From Mixophyes australis (Eukaryota > Chordata > Amphibia > Anura > Limnodynastidae), in the NCBI GenBank assembly GCA_036250195.1, contig JAVHZZ010000010.1:108366278-108430277 (forward strand): a stretch of DNA of 64,000 nucleotides, in the 5' to 3' direction. A model generated the notes under the pieces. The model saw nothing but the letters and a program-made list of their open reading frames with translations, made no database searches and was not told the origin of the DNA. Of the stretch, positions 23,693 through 34,096 are shown in pieces (the first letter of the stretch is position 1; every line of letters begins with the position of its first letter). The position numbers were made by a program, and so were the translations under genes.

Positions 23693-23971
23693 TGAGGAAC
23701 AGGAACACACAGAGGAAGCTCAGCATGATGGAGACCAGGAGAAGGAAGCTGAGGTTCTTGTTATTAACTTTTACAATAGGTGTATCCTGATGTGATATAA
23801 AAATTCCCAATATTAGCTGAGTTGTGAAACAGAAGAAAACTGAGACAGAAATAAAAACTGCAGAGATCTCATCATTTGTGTAGGACAGAAAGTATTCATA
23901 TTTGGGAATGCACAAATCCCTCTTTATATTCGGCCATTCATCATCCTGACATTTGATGTAATTTTCATTAT
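23693..23971 (-). pseudogene. V2R gene B exon 6 fragment (TM1-TM2 only)
   Basis: Acceptor ATTTTTGCAG precedes 23971. The open frame encodes KCQDDEWPN, DLCIPKYEYFLSY, TM1 and TM2, then homology to gene A ends abruptly at GTTCCTC. Five helices and the stop region are missing. The breakpoint lies inside a perfect 9-bp inverted repeat (23675-23683 and 23688-23696). Confidence 0.92.
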
Positions 23972-25019
23972 CTGCAAAAATACATAAATAATGAAGTCAA
24001 ATTAATGATAATGGGCACGGTTTTTGGCACTTTTATTAAGAAAGCAAAACTTCAAAAGGTTCTGAGGGCAACTGTATAAAATAGAGGTGATAACTTATGA
24101 AGAGCGGGTAAGTAAATTTGGTTTACACACTGTAGACAAATATATACCCTCATTAATATTGATAAATATTAAAGATTAATAGAAAGCTTTATTTCTAGAA
24201 ATAAATTGCTTGCAAAACTAAGTTGTAGAATAAAATACATCTCTAATTTGTGAAATCATCTGCCAGGAGTTTAGTGACAGCAGTTTATAGATAACAGAGT
24301 TGCTTTAAGACATCAAAATAACAAAATGTGTTCTGCTAACTTGTACGAGGTTCGGCTTGATGGTCTTTGTGGAGAGCTATGCTCGTCTGCCTACTTGGTA
24401 AGGATATGGTGCCGACCAGTCTTATCTACTTGGCGCTCGTAGGACCACTGAGCCCTCTGCAGAGCTTGGAGTATTCCTATATATATTCAGCAATTTATTA
24501 TTACTTTAAATTAATTCTTAGCATTTTGCACATTTAGTGTTTATGAATTATCTGCGTTTTAAGTTTGTAAAAGAATCAGGAATACTAAGGACAATAAACA
24601 TAGACAACATCATAACTGATATCTCTGTAACACGGTGACTGATGATGTGGGTGGTGTAGGGAGGAAGAATTCTGCCTCACCTGCTCTTAATACAACTCAC
24701 TGCATCCTGATGAAGCATGACCAAGGCATTAGGAAGGGGGTGGAACAATACTGATAATAATATAAATTTTTAGAATACATGAAGAATTGAGTGTGTTATA
24801 AAGAGTCACCACTCATATTATTACCATGTTCTGTAGGCAGATACACCAGCAATAGTAGCTGATTATTTTTTCTTACTAATTTTATTTATGTATTATGTGT
24901 TATATTGACATTTTCCAAAAATAAAGCACAATAATTTTAATATCATGGCTTTCTATTACGAAATCAGAGATTCACAAAATTAATTTTAAAGGAAACTCTA
25001 CTCTACACTTTAGTTTTGG

Positions 25020-25195
25020 GTAGAGTACACACTTATTATTATTAATATTATTATTATCGTAGATTTGTAAGGAGTCCCAGTGCTCCGCAGCGCCATACAG
25101 TCGGGAAAACAGGACATGCATAAAACAGGGACATAAAACACATGCAAAATAAATGCAGACATGAAAACAAAGGGTATGGAGGACCCTGCTCATCT
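25020..25195 (-). repeat. retroelement 3' tail, (AAT)n end (intron 5 of gene B)
   Basis: Minus strand: ATTTACAGATGAGCAGGGTC ... CTGTATGGCGCTGCGGAGC ... then ATAATAATAATATTAATAAT. Same class of 3' end as at 6.7 kb, and not at the equivalent spot of gene A's intron 5 alignment. Confidence 0.5.
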
Positions 25196-25897
25196 GTAAA
25201 TCTTTCTCTCCAGACTTCTCTCGTTTTCTTGTCTCCCTCTTATCTCTATAAATGAGTTATTTCTAGGGGATTCAAAGTAAACCTTCTTACCCTTGACACA
25301 TCAGTTGTTAATCTAATGGCAACTCCTTTAGCTATGAAGGTCTGTACCTTAAACATTTTTTACTAATTGGCTCCTACATAAACTATTTCTATTCAAGCTA
25401 TACATTGCTTAATTACAAAAGATCATAACTTCTTTTACAGGTGCAGAGTTCCAAAGATCTGATGGATAGCTTGAAGCATTGATCCAGTGCCACTCTCTTC
25501 TCTGCTGTTGCTGCTTTCCTGTGTGAAACAGGGAGTGGGGTTGTCAATGCCCCTCCCCCATTAACTGGAAATCAGACGTTAAAGAGGGATATTGCTAACA
25601 CTACTGTGCTTCTAACAAGCCGGCTTTAGTATAAGGGAGGAGAGCAGCACTAGACTGAAAAATAAAGGCAGATCTTTGTAGTTTTTTATGACTTAGTAAA
25701 ACTTCACTAAAGCTACAGTTTAAGCTTTTAATGAGGTCCTTCATAAGGTTATATTTTACTTACTGAGAGTAGAAGATATTATGGATGACATACCTGCCTC
25801 CAAGGCCATCTGCTGTAGGTGAGGGTAAACTGAGAATACAATAAATGTTATAATTATATATAACAGCTATAGTTATTTTATAGCACATAAAATGTAC

Positions 25898-26021
25898 CAG
25901 TTGTAATGGATATTTCTCCCTCAGAACACGGAGCACAGTCATAGCAGCAGGGATGGATTCCAGGTCTTGGGATCTTCCTGCTCCCAGGTAAACACATTTC
26001 TGAACAACGAGAGTCTGGGAT
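25898..26021 (-). pseudogene. V2R gene B exon 5 (intact by itself)
   Basis: 124 bp, open, acceptor ATCACAG, donor CTG|GTACAT. Encodes SRCSEMCLPGSRKIPRPGIH and the CCYDCAPCSEGEIS Cys-rich block, nearly identical to exon 5 of gene A. Part of a gene broken elsewhere. Confidence 0.93.
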
Positions 26022-26109
26022 CTGTGATGGAGACAATATATTTGTGTGATGTTCTTCTGGAAATGTTACTTTTAATATTTTAGATGTAAATCTTCACAAT
26101 AGCCATTTT

Positions 26110-26470
26110 TGAATTATTTTACTGGATGACTCCCCAGCACAACTCTTGGGAGACTATTCTATGGATCCATCGTTCATTCTTTAAATACATTCTTTGTTAC
26201 TTTTTAGTCGTTCTCCCTTCAATTTCAAAGTGTGCCCCTCTGTTCTAGAATTCCTCTAATTTTTTTCAAATTCTATCTCTTCTAAGCTGGACATTTTCAG
26301 CTCCTGAAGTCTTTCCTTATAAGTTTAGTTATGCAGCAAATGCACCATTTTAGTCGCCCTTCTCTGAATTATTTTCAATTGTATTTTTTTTATAGCAATT
26401 GAGGTGAGGTCTTATCAGTGACCTATAAAGTGGAGATATAACCTACTCATGCTACTAATACCTCTTCCTA
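26110..26470 (-). repeat. CR1/L2-like remnant (intron 4 of gene B)
   Basis: Minus strand carries AAACTTATAAGGAAAGACTT, CAGGAGCTGAAAATGTCCAG and GAGATAGAATTTG, typical of an old LINE 3' region. It aligns with the interrupted copy in gene A (10510-10648 and 11305-11345), so it predates the A/B duplication. Confidence 0.55.
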
Positions 26471-27093
26471 TATAACCAAGTAGTCTACTGCTTTTCCCAC
26501 TCCCTGACTACACTGCTTTGAAACATTATATCCTTTTTTGCATAGACCCTATATAATGTTATTCAGGGTAAGATGGCCCTTTGTATCTGACTGATTGTGT
26601 AATTGTGTAAAGTGTTATTTCTTTATTGCTTCCAGTTACTTTTAAATTGTCTTTTATGTGTGTTAATTTCACCTGGACGGACTTGGTGAAGTATTACGTT
26701 GTGATGTGTAGTTGTAGTCATTTATCTGTGTCCCAGCATCACTATTAGGTGTATGCCTTATAAATGAACACACATGTAGAAACTATAGTAAGAGCACATG
26801 ATGGCTGCAAGCCAATAAACCGCAGGAAACTCCGAAGCGCAGCCTTGGGATCTGGTATCAGCTGGATTTAGTGTCAGTCGGCTCAGACTATTCTTTATGT
26901 CAGTAAACAACATATGTTATGTAGTCATTAGGAGGCAAACTTTATATCTGTTTATATACTATAGATTATTATAGCTTAACTATGACCAGTGTAATATGAT
27001 TACAATCCTAATGATAGTTAAGGTCATTCAGAAACATCAAATTAATATTGTCCATTGATTTGTAATATATAACTATTAACGGTTTCACCTAAC

Positions 27094-27203
27094 CTTATTG
27101 ACACTGTTCTTCCATGTAATTGCTCTTTCATTGATCAAAAGCTGCCGATCTTCACTAACCGATGGTCTGAATTCACCGACTCGCCATGATATCACTTCCA
27201 TTG
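27094..27203 (-). pseudogene. V2R gene B exon 4, 3' half
   Basis: 110 bp from the target-site copy CATTG (27199-27203) to the donor AATAAG|GTTAGG. Encodes EVISWRVGEF ... LLINERAITWKNSVNK. Joined to 32619-32741 with one 5-bp duplicate removed it gives 228 bp, the exact gene A exon 4 length, in frame. Confidence 0.92.
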
Positions 27204-27793
27204 TGTCACGGTCGTCTGAATTTCTTGATCCGATTCGGGACCCTTGGGACTAGCTGGAGCAGGAGTGAAACAGAACTTAGCAGCCTGGATGAACTTCTTG
27301 CTCATGTTCGTGCTGATTGTAGAATATAGCAGGGGAATTAGCAGTCTGGAAATGTAGACAGGAACACTGCACTTGTAATGCAGTCAGGAACACTGCACTT
27401 GTAATGCAGTCAGGAACACTGCACTTGTAATGCAGTCAGGAACACTGCACTTGTAATGCAGTCAGGAACACTGGAGCCAAGAACTATCCTCTGGAGAGAA
27501 GTGTGTTGTTCTGGCAATGAACAGATCACAGCAGCAGGTTTAAATAGGATGTCCCAAACAACTATTGGCTGATCAGTTCATGTGATCACAGCTTCTGAAT
27601 CTGGTTGGTTTGGAATGATCACCTGACTGCATCCAAGATGGCCGCGCCCATGCTGCAGGACAGACAGTATGTGTTTGTTTACAAATGAAGGTGTGGAGAA
27701 CGGGAATGCTGCAGATGACCAGAAGGGACCCAGGTAGCCGTGATATGACAGCGGCGGATGAGGTAAGTGCGGCTAAGATCCCGATTTGTGACA
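27204..27793 (-). repeat. 3' LTR of the chromovirus element
   Basis: 590 bp, TGTCAC...GTGACA in plus-strand reading. Contains four copies of a 26-bp tandem repeat (CAGGAACACTGCACTTG...) and TTTAAATA, which is TATTTAAA on the minus strand. The gag-pol frame terminates inside it, at 27679. Confidence 0.95.
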
Positions 27794-30700
27794 GTACCCC
27801 CTCCCTTACGAGTGGCCACTGGACACTTAGATTGGGGCTTAGTTGGAAACTTGCGGTGAAATTTTTTGATGAGAGATGGAGCGTGAACATCAGAAGCTTT
27901 GATCCAGGCCCTCTCTTCTTGACCATAGCCTTTCCAGTCGACTAGATATTGTAAGGTTTTATGTCGAAACCGAGAGTCCAAGATCTCTTTAATTTCATAT
28001 TCGTCACCATGTTCAGTCTGCACTTCAGGAGAAACCAGTTTGGGTGTATAAAACCGATTTAGCACCAGTGGTTTCAAGAGAGAGATATGGAAGGTGTTGG
28101 GTACCCTGAGGTAAGATGGTAGATGTAATTTGTAGGACACTGGATTGATGACTCGGGAGATGTTAAACGGTCCAATAAAGCGAGGAGCGAATTTCATAGA
28201 TGGAACTCTGAGGCGTAGATTGCGAGTAGACAGCCAGACTCTGTCTCCGGGTTTCAAGCTTGGAATGGCTCGTCGCTTTTTGTCGGCCTGAATTTTGTAG
28301 CGTTGGGACGCTTTAAGTAGAGATTCCCGTACCTGGCGCCAGTGGCCTGAAAAATTCTTTAGGAAAACTTCAGAGGCAGGTACTGAGGCTGTAGGAAGTG
28401 GAGTAAACAAGGGTACCCTGGGGTGTAGGCCATAGACCGTATGAAATGGAGTGGAAGCAGAGGATTCGTGATAATGATTATTATGAGCAAATTCTGCCCA
28501 AGGAAGCAGATCTACCCAGTCGTCTTGAGAAGAGGATATGTACAAACGGAGAAATGTTTCTAGGTCTTGATTAACTCTTTCCGTTTGCCCGTTGGATTGG
28601 GGATGATAGGCCGAAGAGAAGTTTAGTTTGATCTGTAGTGCTTGGCACAAGGATCTCCAGAATTTCGCCACAAACTGAACTCCTCTATCTGAGACGATTT
28701 CTTCAGGACACCCATGCAAACGGAAGATCTCCTTTATAAATTGCTGAGCCAGGATAGGTGCTGATGGGAGTCCACAGAGAGGAACAAAATGCGCCATTTT
28801 AGAGAATCGGTCAACGATGACCCAGATGGTATTGAAATTATTAGAATTGGGCAAATCGGAAACAAAGTCCATAGAAATATGGGTCCAGGGTTTGGTGGGA
28901 ATAGGCAGAGGCAAAAGTTGACCAGCTGAAGATTGTCTTGAACTTTTATGTTGGGCACAGCTGCCACATGCGGAAACAAATTGCTGAACATCCTGATGAA
29001 GCGTAGGCCACCAGTAGCTTCTCAATATGAAAGATTGAGTTTTTTGGATGCCAGCATGACCGGCAAATCTGGAACAATGTGCCCATTGGAGCAATTTTTT
29101 CCGCAGATTCTCAGGAACAAAAGTTTTCCCCTGGGGAGGTGTATTGTCGGGTCTACTGACTGCGATGCTGAGTGGGCTGATAATAGGCCGTGGATCCACA
29201 ATGATGGAATCTTCTTCTTTTACCATAGAACGTGACAGAGCATCGGCCTTACGATTTTTGGAACCGGGACGGAAGGTGACATGGATATCAAATCGAGAAA
29301 AGAATAGTGCCCATCGGGCCTGACGTGGATTCATGCACTGTGCAGTTTTAAGGTAGAGCAGATTCTTGTGATCCGTGTATATTGTGACAGGATAACGACC
29401 TCCCTCAAGTAAATGTCTCCACTCTTCAAGCGCCAATTTGATGGCAAGCAGCTCTTTGTCCCCTATGGCATAATTTCGTTCAGCTGGTAAAAATTTTCGG
29501 GAGAAGAACCCGCAGGGATGCCATTGCTCATCAGCTGGTTTTTGGGAGAGAACTGCCCCTACTCCGACAGATGAGGCATCAACCTCCAAGTAGAATGGAC
29601 AGGTTAAATCTGGTTGCCTCAGTATGGGAGCAGAAATAAATGCTTGTTTCAGAAGTTGAAAAGCAGATTGGGCTTCTTCAGACCACTTGGCAGGATTAGC
29701 TCCTTTTTTGGTGAGGGCGGTGAGTGGTGCTACTACAGTAGAGTAGCCACGAATAAATTTTCGATAGTAGTTAGCAAATCCCAGAAATCGCTGTACTGCC
29801 TTTAGTGTAGATGGTTGAGGCCAGTTAAGAATAGCTTGCACCTTCTCTGGGTCCATAAGGAGACCGGTGCCCGAGATGATATACCCCAAGAATGGAATGG
29901 ATTCAACTTCGAAGGTGCATTTTTCAAGCTTGCAATACAGTTTATTCCTTCTGAGACGGCTGAGGACCTCTTTAACATGTCTGCGATGGGACTGGATATC
30001 AGAGGAGAAAACGAGGATATCGTCCAAATATACCACAATAGTATGGTACAGTAAGTCCCGAAAGATTTCGTTTATGAAATTCTGAAAAACCGCTGGGGCA
30101 TTGCTCAGACCGAATGGCATGACAAGATATTCGTAGTGCCCATCCCTGGTGTTAAAGGCGGTTTTCCATTCATCGCCACGCCTGATACGGATCAAATTGT
30201 AGGCCCCGCGGAGATCCAACTTCGTAAATATTTGCGCACCTTTGACTCTGTCAAATAACTCTGTGATGAGGGGCAGAGGATACCGGTTCTTGATGGTAAT
30301 GTCGTTGAGACCTCGGTAATCGATGCAGGGACGTAATCCACCATCTTTTTTTTTTACAAAAAAGAACCCGGCTCCTGCCGGTGAAGAGGATGGGCGAATA
30401 AAGCCCCTTTCCAAGTTCTCTTTTACATATTCAGACATAGATTTTGTCTCAGGGATAGAAAGAGGGTAGACTCTGCCACGCGGTGGGGTTTTACCCGGAA
30501 CAAGATCAATGGGACAGTCCCAATCCCGATGAGGTGGTAGAGTTTCAGCGGCCTGCTTACTGAAAACGTCTGTGAACTCTTGGTAGGCAGAAGGAACTGG
30601 CAAAACTTCCTTATCAGAGGTGGAGCAATGTGGAAGAACACGTTGTAAACAGGACCCGAAACAAGTTGGAGCCCACGCCAGGATTTGTGGAGTCGACCAG

Positions 30701-32130
30701 TCAATATGGGGGTTATGCGTTTGAAGCCATGGAAACCCGAGAACCACAGGGCTAGTGGCTTCTGGGATGACCAAAAAGGTAAGAGACTCGGAATGCAGAA
30801 CTCCTATTTGGAGCGTCACTGGAGAAGTCTGATGCGTAATGGTACCCCCTGGAATACGGCTACCGTCAACCGCAGAGAGAAAGATGGTCACTGGAATTTT
30901 CTCTAGTGGAATGGCTAGTTCAGCAGCTAATCTGGCAGACATGAAATTCCCAGCTGCTCCAGAATCCAGCAGGGCTGGAATGTATTGGGAGCCTTGAGCG
31001 TGTTTCAGAGTGACTGGGATAATACAGTCCTTGCCTTGTGGGGAGCGAAGAGCCACTCCTAGGCTCACTTCCTCATTGTCAGCTAGGAGGTTGTGTTTAC
31101 CCGGCTTACGAGGACAATGATGTAACAGATGTCCGGAACTGGCACAGTATAAGCAAAGTTTCTCTCTAACTCGCCGTTCTCGCTCGGTGGGTAAAAGACG
31201 TGCTTTGCCTAATTGCATGGGTCCTTCAGGGAAAGGAGACGGTACACGGACCCGTTGAATAGGGTGGAACTTGGGGTGTTTCAGCTTCCTCTTTTCTAGA
31301 GTTCTTTCTCTGAACCGAAGATCAACCCGATTGCAGGTGGTAATCAATTGGTCTAGCGTTGTAGGTAAGTCCCGAGACGCTAATACATCCTTAATGTGGT
31401 CAGACAGGCCCTGCCAGAAAACCGCAACAAGAGCATCGTTATTCCAAGATAGTTCAGAGGAAAGTGTTTGAAATTGAACGGCATATTGGCCCACAGACTG
31501 CTGCCCTTGCCGAAGGCGCAGAATATCTAAAGCGGCTGACGTTGTTCTTCCAGGCTCGTCGAATATTCTGCGGAAGGTAGACAGGAAGCTATCAATGTCA
31601 AATAAAATTGGGTCAGATTTTTCCCAGAGCGGTGATGCCCATGCCAGAGCTTGCCCTGATAGTAGCGAAACAATATAAGCAGTTTTGGTACGTGCAGTGG
31701 GGAAATTTCCGGGTTGTAATTCAAAGTGTATACTACACTGGTTGAGAAACCCGCGGCAATTCTTCGGATCGCCATTGTATTTAGCTGGCGTGGGAAGATG
31801 GAGTCTGGATGAAGTAAGTAGTGAAGCAGGTATTACTGGCTCAGGCGGAGTATGGGATGGTTGACTGCGGAATAACTGCAAGGTATCCATACGTGTAGAA
31901 ACATCCTGCAGCAATCTCAAAATTTGCCCCTGGTTAGTTTCTTGTCTCTCAATGCGTTCAGCTAATATTTGGACAGAGTCCTCCCTCGGGGTATGTTCCC
32001 CTAGCGGATCCATTAGGCCAGAACAAACTGTCACGGTCGTCTGAATTTCTTGATCCGATTCGGGACCCTTGGGACTAGCTGGAGCAGGAGTGAAACAGAA
32101 CTTAGCAGCCTGGATGAACTTCTTGCTCAT
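27679..32130 (-). CDS. Gag-Pol polyprotein of the LTR retrotransposon (Ty3/chromovirus)
   Basis: One open frame of 1,483 residues from ATG 32130, or 1,444 from ATG 32013 just past the primer-binding site. It encodes the proteins that copy and integrate the element. Domains in 1,483-residue numbering: Gag to about 320; CX2CX4HX4C zinc knuckle (C326, C329, H334, C339); aspartic protease LLDSGAAG (D389); reverse transcriptase with YLDD (701-704); RNase H (D850, E893, D920, D963); integrase zinc finger (H1018, H1025, C1055, C1058) and DDE core (D1088, D1148, E1184); PRFIGPF module near 1316; chromodomain about 1378-1424. All catalytic residues are present and no frameshift separates gag and pol. 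Oddly, ATG 32130 is the first consensus AUG of the leader and lies in U5, while the C-terminal 38 or so residues come from the 3' LTR. Which start is used is not decidable here. Confidence 0.95.
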   Translation of the reverse strand: MSKKFIQAAKFCFTPAPASPKGPESDQEIQTTVTVCSGLMDPLGEHTPREDSVQILAERIERQETNQGQILRLLQDVSTRMDTLQLFRSQPSHTPPEPVIPASLLTSSRLHLPTPAKYNGDPKNCRGFLNQCSIHFELQPGNFPTARTKTAYIVSLLSGQALAWASPLWEKSDPILFDIDSFLSTFRRIFDEPGRTTSAALDILRLRQGQQSVGQYAVQFQTLSSELSWNNDALVAVFWQGLSDHIKDVLASRDLPTTLDQLITTCNRVDLRFRERTLEKRKLKHPKFHPIQRVRVPSPFPEGPMQLGKARLLPTERERRVREKLCLYCASSGHLLHHCPRKPGKHNLLADNEEVSLGVALRSPQGKDCIIPVTLKHAQGSQYIPALLDSGAAGNFMSARLAAELAIPLEKIPVTIFLSAVDGSRIPGGTITHQTSPVTLQIGVLHSESLTFLVIPEATSPVVLGFPWLQTHNPHIDWSTPQILAWAPTCFGSCLQRVLPHCSTSDKEVLPVPSAYQEFTDVFSKQAAETLPPHRDWDCPIDLVPGKTPPRGRVYPLSIPETKSMSEYVKENLERGFIRPSSSPAGAGFFFVKKKDGGLRPCIDYRGLNDITIKNRYPLPLITELFDRVKGAQIFTKLDLRGAYNLIRIRRGDEWKTAFNTRDGHYEYLVMPFGLSNAPAVFQNFINEIFRDLLYHTIVVYLDDILVFSSDIQSHRRHVKEVLSRLRRNKLYCKLEKCTFEVESIPFLGYIISGTGLLMDPEKVQAILNWPQPSTLKAVQRFLGFANYYRKFIRGYSTVVAPLTALTKKGANPAKWSEEAQSAFQLLKQAFISAPILRQPDLTCPFYLEVDASSVGVGAVLSQKPADEQWHPCGFFSRKFLPAERNYAIGDKELLAIKLALEEWRHLLEGGRYPVTIYTDHKNLLYLKTAQCMNPRQARWALFFSRFDIHVTFRPGSKNRKADALSRSMVKEEDSIIVDPRPIISPLSIAVSRPDNTPPQGKTFVPENLRKKLLQWAHCSRFAGHAGIQKTQSFILRSYWWPTLHQDVQQFVSACGSCAQHKSSRQSSAGQLLPLPIPTKPWTHISMDFVSDLPNSNNFNTIWVIVDRFSKMAHFVPLCGLPSAPILAQQFIKEIFRLHGCPEEIVSDRGVQFVAKFWRSLCQALQIKLNFSSAYHPQSNGQTERVNQDLETFLRLYISSSQDDWVDLLPWAEFAHNNHYHESSASTPFHTVYGLHPRVPLFTPLPTASVPASEVFLKNFSGHWRQVRESLLKASQRYKIQADKKRRAIPSLKPGDRVWLSTRNLRLRVPSMKFAPRFIGPFNISRVINPVSYKLHLPSYLRVPNTFHISLLKPLVLNRFYTPKLVSPEVQTEHGDEYEIKEILDSRFRHKTLQYLVDWKGYGQEERAWIKASDVHAPSLIKKFHRKFPTKPQSKCPVATRKGGGTVTNRDLSRTYLIRRCHITATWVPSGHLQHSRSPHLHL
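27797..27807 (-). promoter_or_regulatory. polypurine tract
   Basis: AAGGGAGGGGG on the minus strand, four bases upstream of the 3' LTR start. This is the expected position of the plus-strand DNA primer in LTR retrotransposons. It lies within the coding frame. Confidence 0.7.
32017..32026 (-). promoter_or_regulatory. self-priming primer-binding site
   Basis: TTGTTCTGGC on the minus strand begins 2 nt past the 5' LTR end and is the exact complement of GCCAGAACAA at 32331-32340. That segment is 31 nt past the TATTTAAA start, so it is the predicted 5' end of the element RNA. No tRNA-like TGG start lies at the expected place. Self-priming is established for Tf1 and proposed for sushi-like elements. 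Confidence 0.7.
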
Positions 32131-32618
32131 GTTCGTGCTGATTGTAGAATATAGCAGGGGAATTAGCAGTCTGGAAATGTAGACAGGAACACTGCACTTG
32201 TAATGCAGTCAGGAACACTGCACTTGTAATGCAGTCAGGAACACTGCACTTGTAATGCAGTCAGGAACACTGCATTTGTAATGCAGTCAGGAACACTGGA
32301 GCCAAGAACTATCCTCTGGAGAGAAGTGTGTTGTTCTGGCAATGAACAGATCACAGCAGCAGGTTTAAATAGGATGTCCCAAACAACTATTGGCTGATCA
32401 GTTCATGTGATCACAGCTTCTGAATCTGGTTGGTTTGGAATGATCACCTGACTGCATCCAAGATGGCCGCGCCCATGCTGCAGGACAGACAGTATGTGTT
32501 TGTTTACAAATGAAGGTGTGGAGAACGGGAATGCTGCAGATGACCAGAAGGGACCCAGGTAGCCGTGATATGACAGCGGCGGATGAGGTAAGTGCGGCTA
32601 AGATCCCGATTTGTGACA
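32029..32618 (-). repeat. 5' LTR of the chromovirus element
   Basis: 590 bp, 589 of 590 identical to the 3' LTR. TATA-like TATTTAAA at 32364-32371 (minus). Predicted transcript start near 32340. Four 26-bp tandem repeats lie between the start and ATG 32130. The single difference, at 32275, creates an upstream ATG in one repeat unit. Confidence 0.95.
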
Positions 32619-32741
32619 CATTGTTTCTGTAACTATCCAATTCAGAATATAATATGAAGTGACAAAATCTCCATTTTCTCTGAAAACTAGAAGTGAGTCA
32701 TCTTCATAGGAATATCTGAGATTCTTCAAATAGTGATGTAA
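32619..32741 (-). pseudogene. V2R gene B exon 4, 5' half
   Basis: Acceptor TTTTAAAG before LHHYLKNL. 41 codons, through NGDFVTSYYILNWIVTETM, to the target-site copy CATTG (32619-32623). Translation then enters the LTR and stops within seven codons. Confidence 0.92.
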
Positions 32742-33049
32742 CTTTAAAATAAAAAAATGAAATGTAGCGAGAGCATAATATTGTGCGGATAAGATAAAAT
32801 GTCTAAAAAACAATGGACGATTATGGTCATTTAAATTCAGGTAATGTCCACTGAAAAATTAGAGCTAAAGTGCTCATTCCAACTTTTCCAGATTTATGCC
32901 AAAGCGCTGGTGTAAAATATGCGATATGCGTAATCCTAAATAAACCCATAAGTGCGTCCGCATAGCGTTACATTTACAGCGTGTCAAGGTTGCAGCATAC
33001 TGGAGGAGACAGCATTCTTCATCATAAACTCATTGATGATGACTGGTGT

Positions 33050-34096
33050 TTTAGTTGTTAAAAAATAAGTAAATAGATTTAAAAGAAAAAAAAAGTGTCA
33101 TGGCCCAGTGTTGTCTGGTAGTGGCAATTGTGTGTGTGGGGCCATGTGACGTTAAACACACATTGTTTGCACTACAATTCTTTGCACTTTCATAAATAGC
33201 CCTTAATGAGATTCAATGTGACATCTCAGTAAGTGATTACATGCACTACATTCTCAAACAGCTTATGGTAAGTGTCAATAATTGTTCATTCAATATACAG
33301 TATTCAGAAATAACACAACAAAAAATAATATCAAAGGAAAACACTAATCACCAATGATGTTATAGTATTGTGACAAAGGGAGTGGTTTCCCACTGGCCTC
33401 TAACAGAAAAGATAGGTAATCAGCTCACAGTCTGCAGGGCAAGGCTGCAGACAGGGTTACACATTTGTACAACAGTGCACATTGGTTAAAGTTATACAGG
33501 TGGAGGACATATGTCTGACAAAGTAAAAGTATAGCGTGTGATTTAAGTTATATGATTTGAGGTGGTTTGGATGCATTTTTCTTTCACAGCTAATAGCAGC
33601 TGCCAGACTGTGTCTGCAGTGAGTCTAATGAAACAGAGCACCTGTAGAGAACTTCTTTATAAAGACCAAGTGGGAGTGTCACCTGTCAGTCAAGCTTGGG
33701 GGGTGTAAAGTATTTAAAAATGTATTGTTTTTTTGTGCATTGCGACCAATGCAAGCTAGTTGGCCAGTGACTAGGCAGAAGGTTGAAGTCTAGCCAGAGG
33801 TAGGGTCTGACAAGAGTGTTCTGTGTTATTGGTGATGTGTACAATCAAAGCATGTCAGTCAGTGTCACAGTATCTAATTAGAGAGTTGCTCCAAGGATTT
33901 AAGATCTTAGATAAATGCTGCATTTTGAAACATACAAGTAAAACATTTATTTGGAAATGAAATTCTTCCATATTTACCTATATTTATACTATGTGATATC
34001 TATTTAATGGTATCATACATATAGAAGCTATTTTTTAAAATAATTTTCTAAATGGAAGCCAGTTATAGACCATTATAATGTAATATATTTTGTTAC
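33050..34096. other. intron 3 of gene B
   Basis: No repeat or other gene is recognised. It is the non-coding counterpart of gene A intron 3 (13196-14658). Confidence 0.5.

Larger units (their letters stand above)
27204..32618 (-). mobile_element. full-length Ty3/chromovirus-type LTR retrotransposon
   Basis: 5,415 bp, flanked by the 5-bp target duplication CATTG (27199-27203 and 32619-32623). Its LTRs are 590 bp each (27204-27793 and 32029-32618), start TGTCAC, end GTGACA, and differ at one position (32275). One uninterrupted gag-protease-RT-RNase H-integrase-chromodomain frame runs on the minus strand. A polypurine tract (AAGGGAGGGGG on the minus strand, 27797-27807) precedes the 3' LTR. A primer-binding site at 32017-32026 is complementary to the predicted RNA 5' end at 32331-32340. 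It sits in exon 4 of V2R gene B, same strand. LTR identity and an intact frame indicate a very recent insertion by a possibly active family. Chromodomain plus self-priming site place it with Tf1/sushi-like elements (inference). Confidence 0.95.

Noticed and set aside
23553..23795. Plus-strand open frame EEQEHTEEAQHDGDQ...
   Set aside because: Antisense of the V2R exon 6 fragment.
27573..27926. 117-residue frame in the LTR, repeated at 32398-32640
   Set aside because: Alternative frame within the duplicated LTR sequence; no domain.
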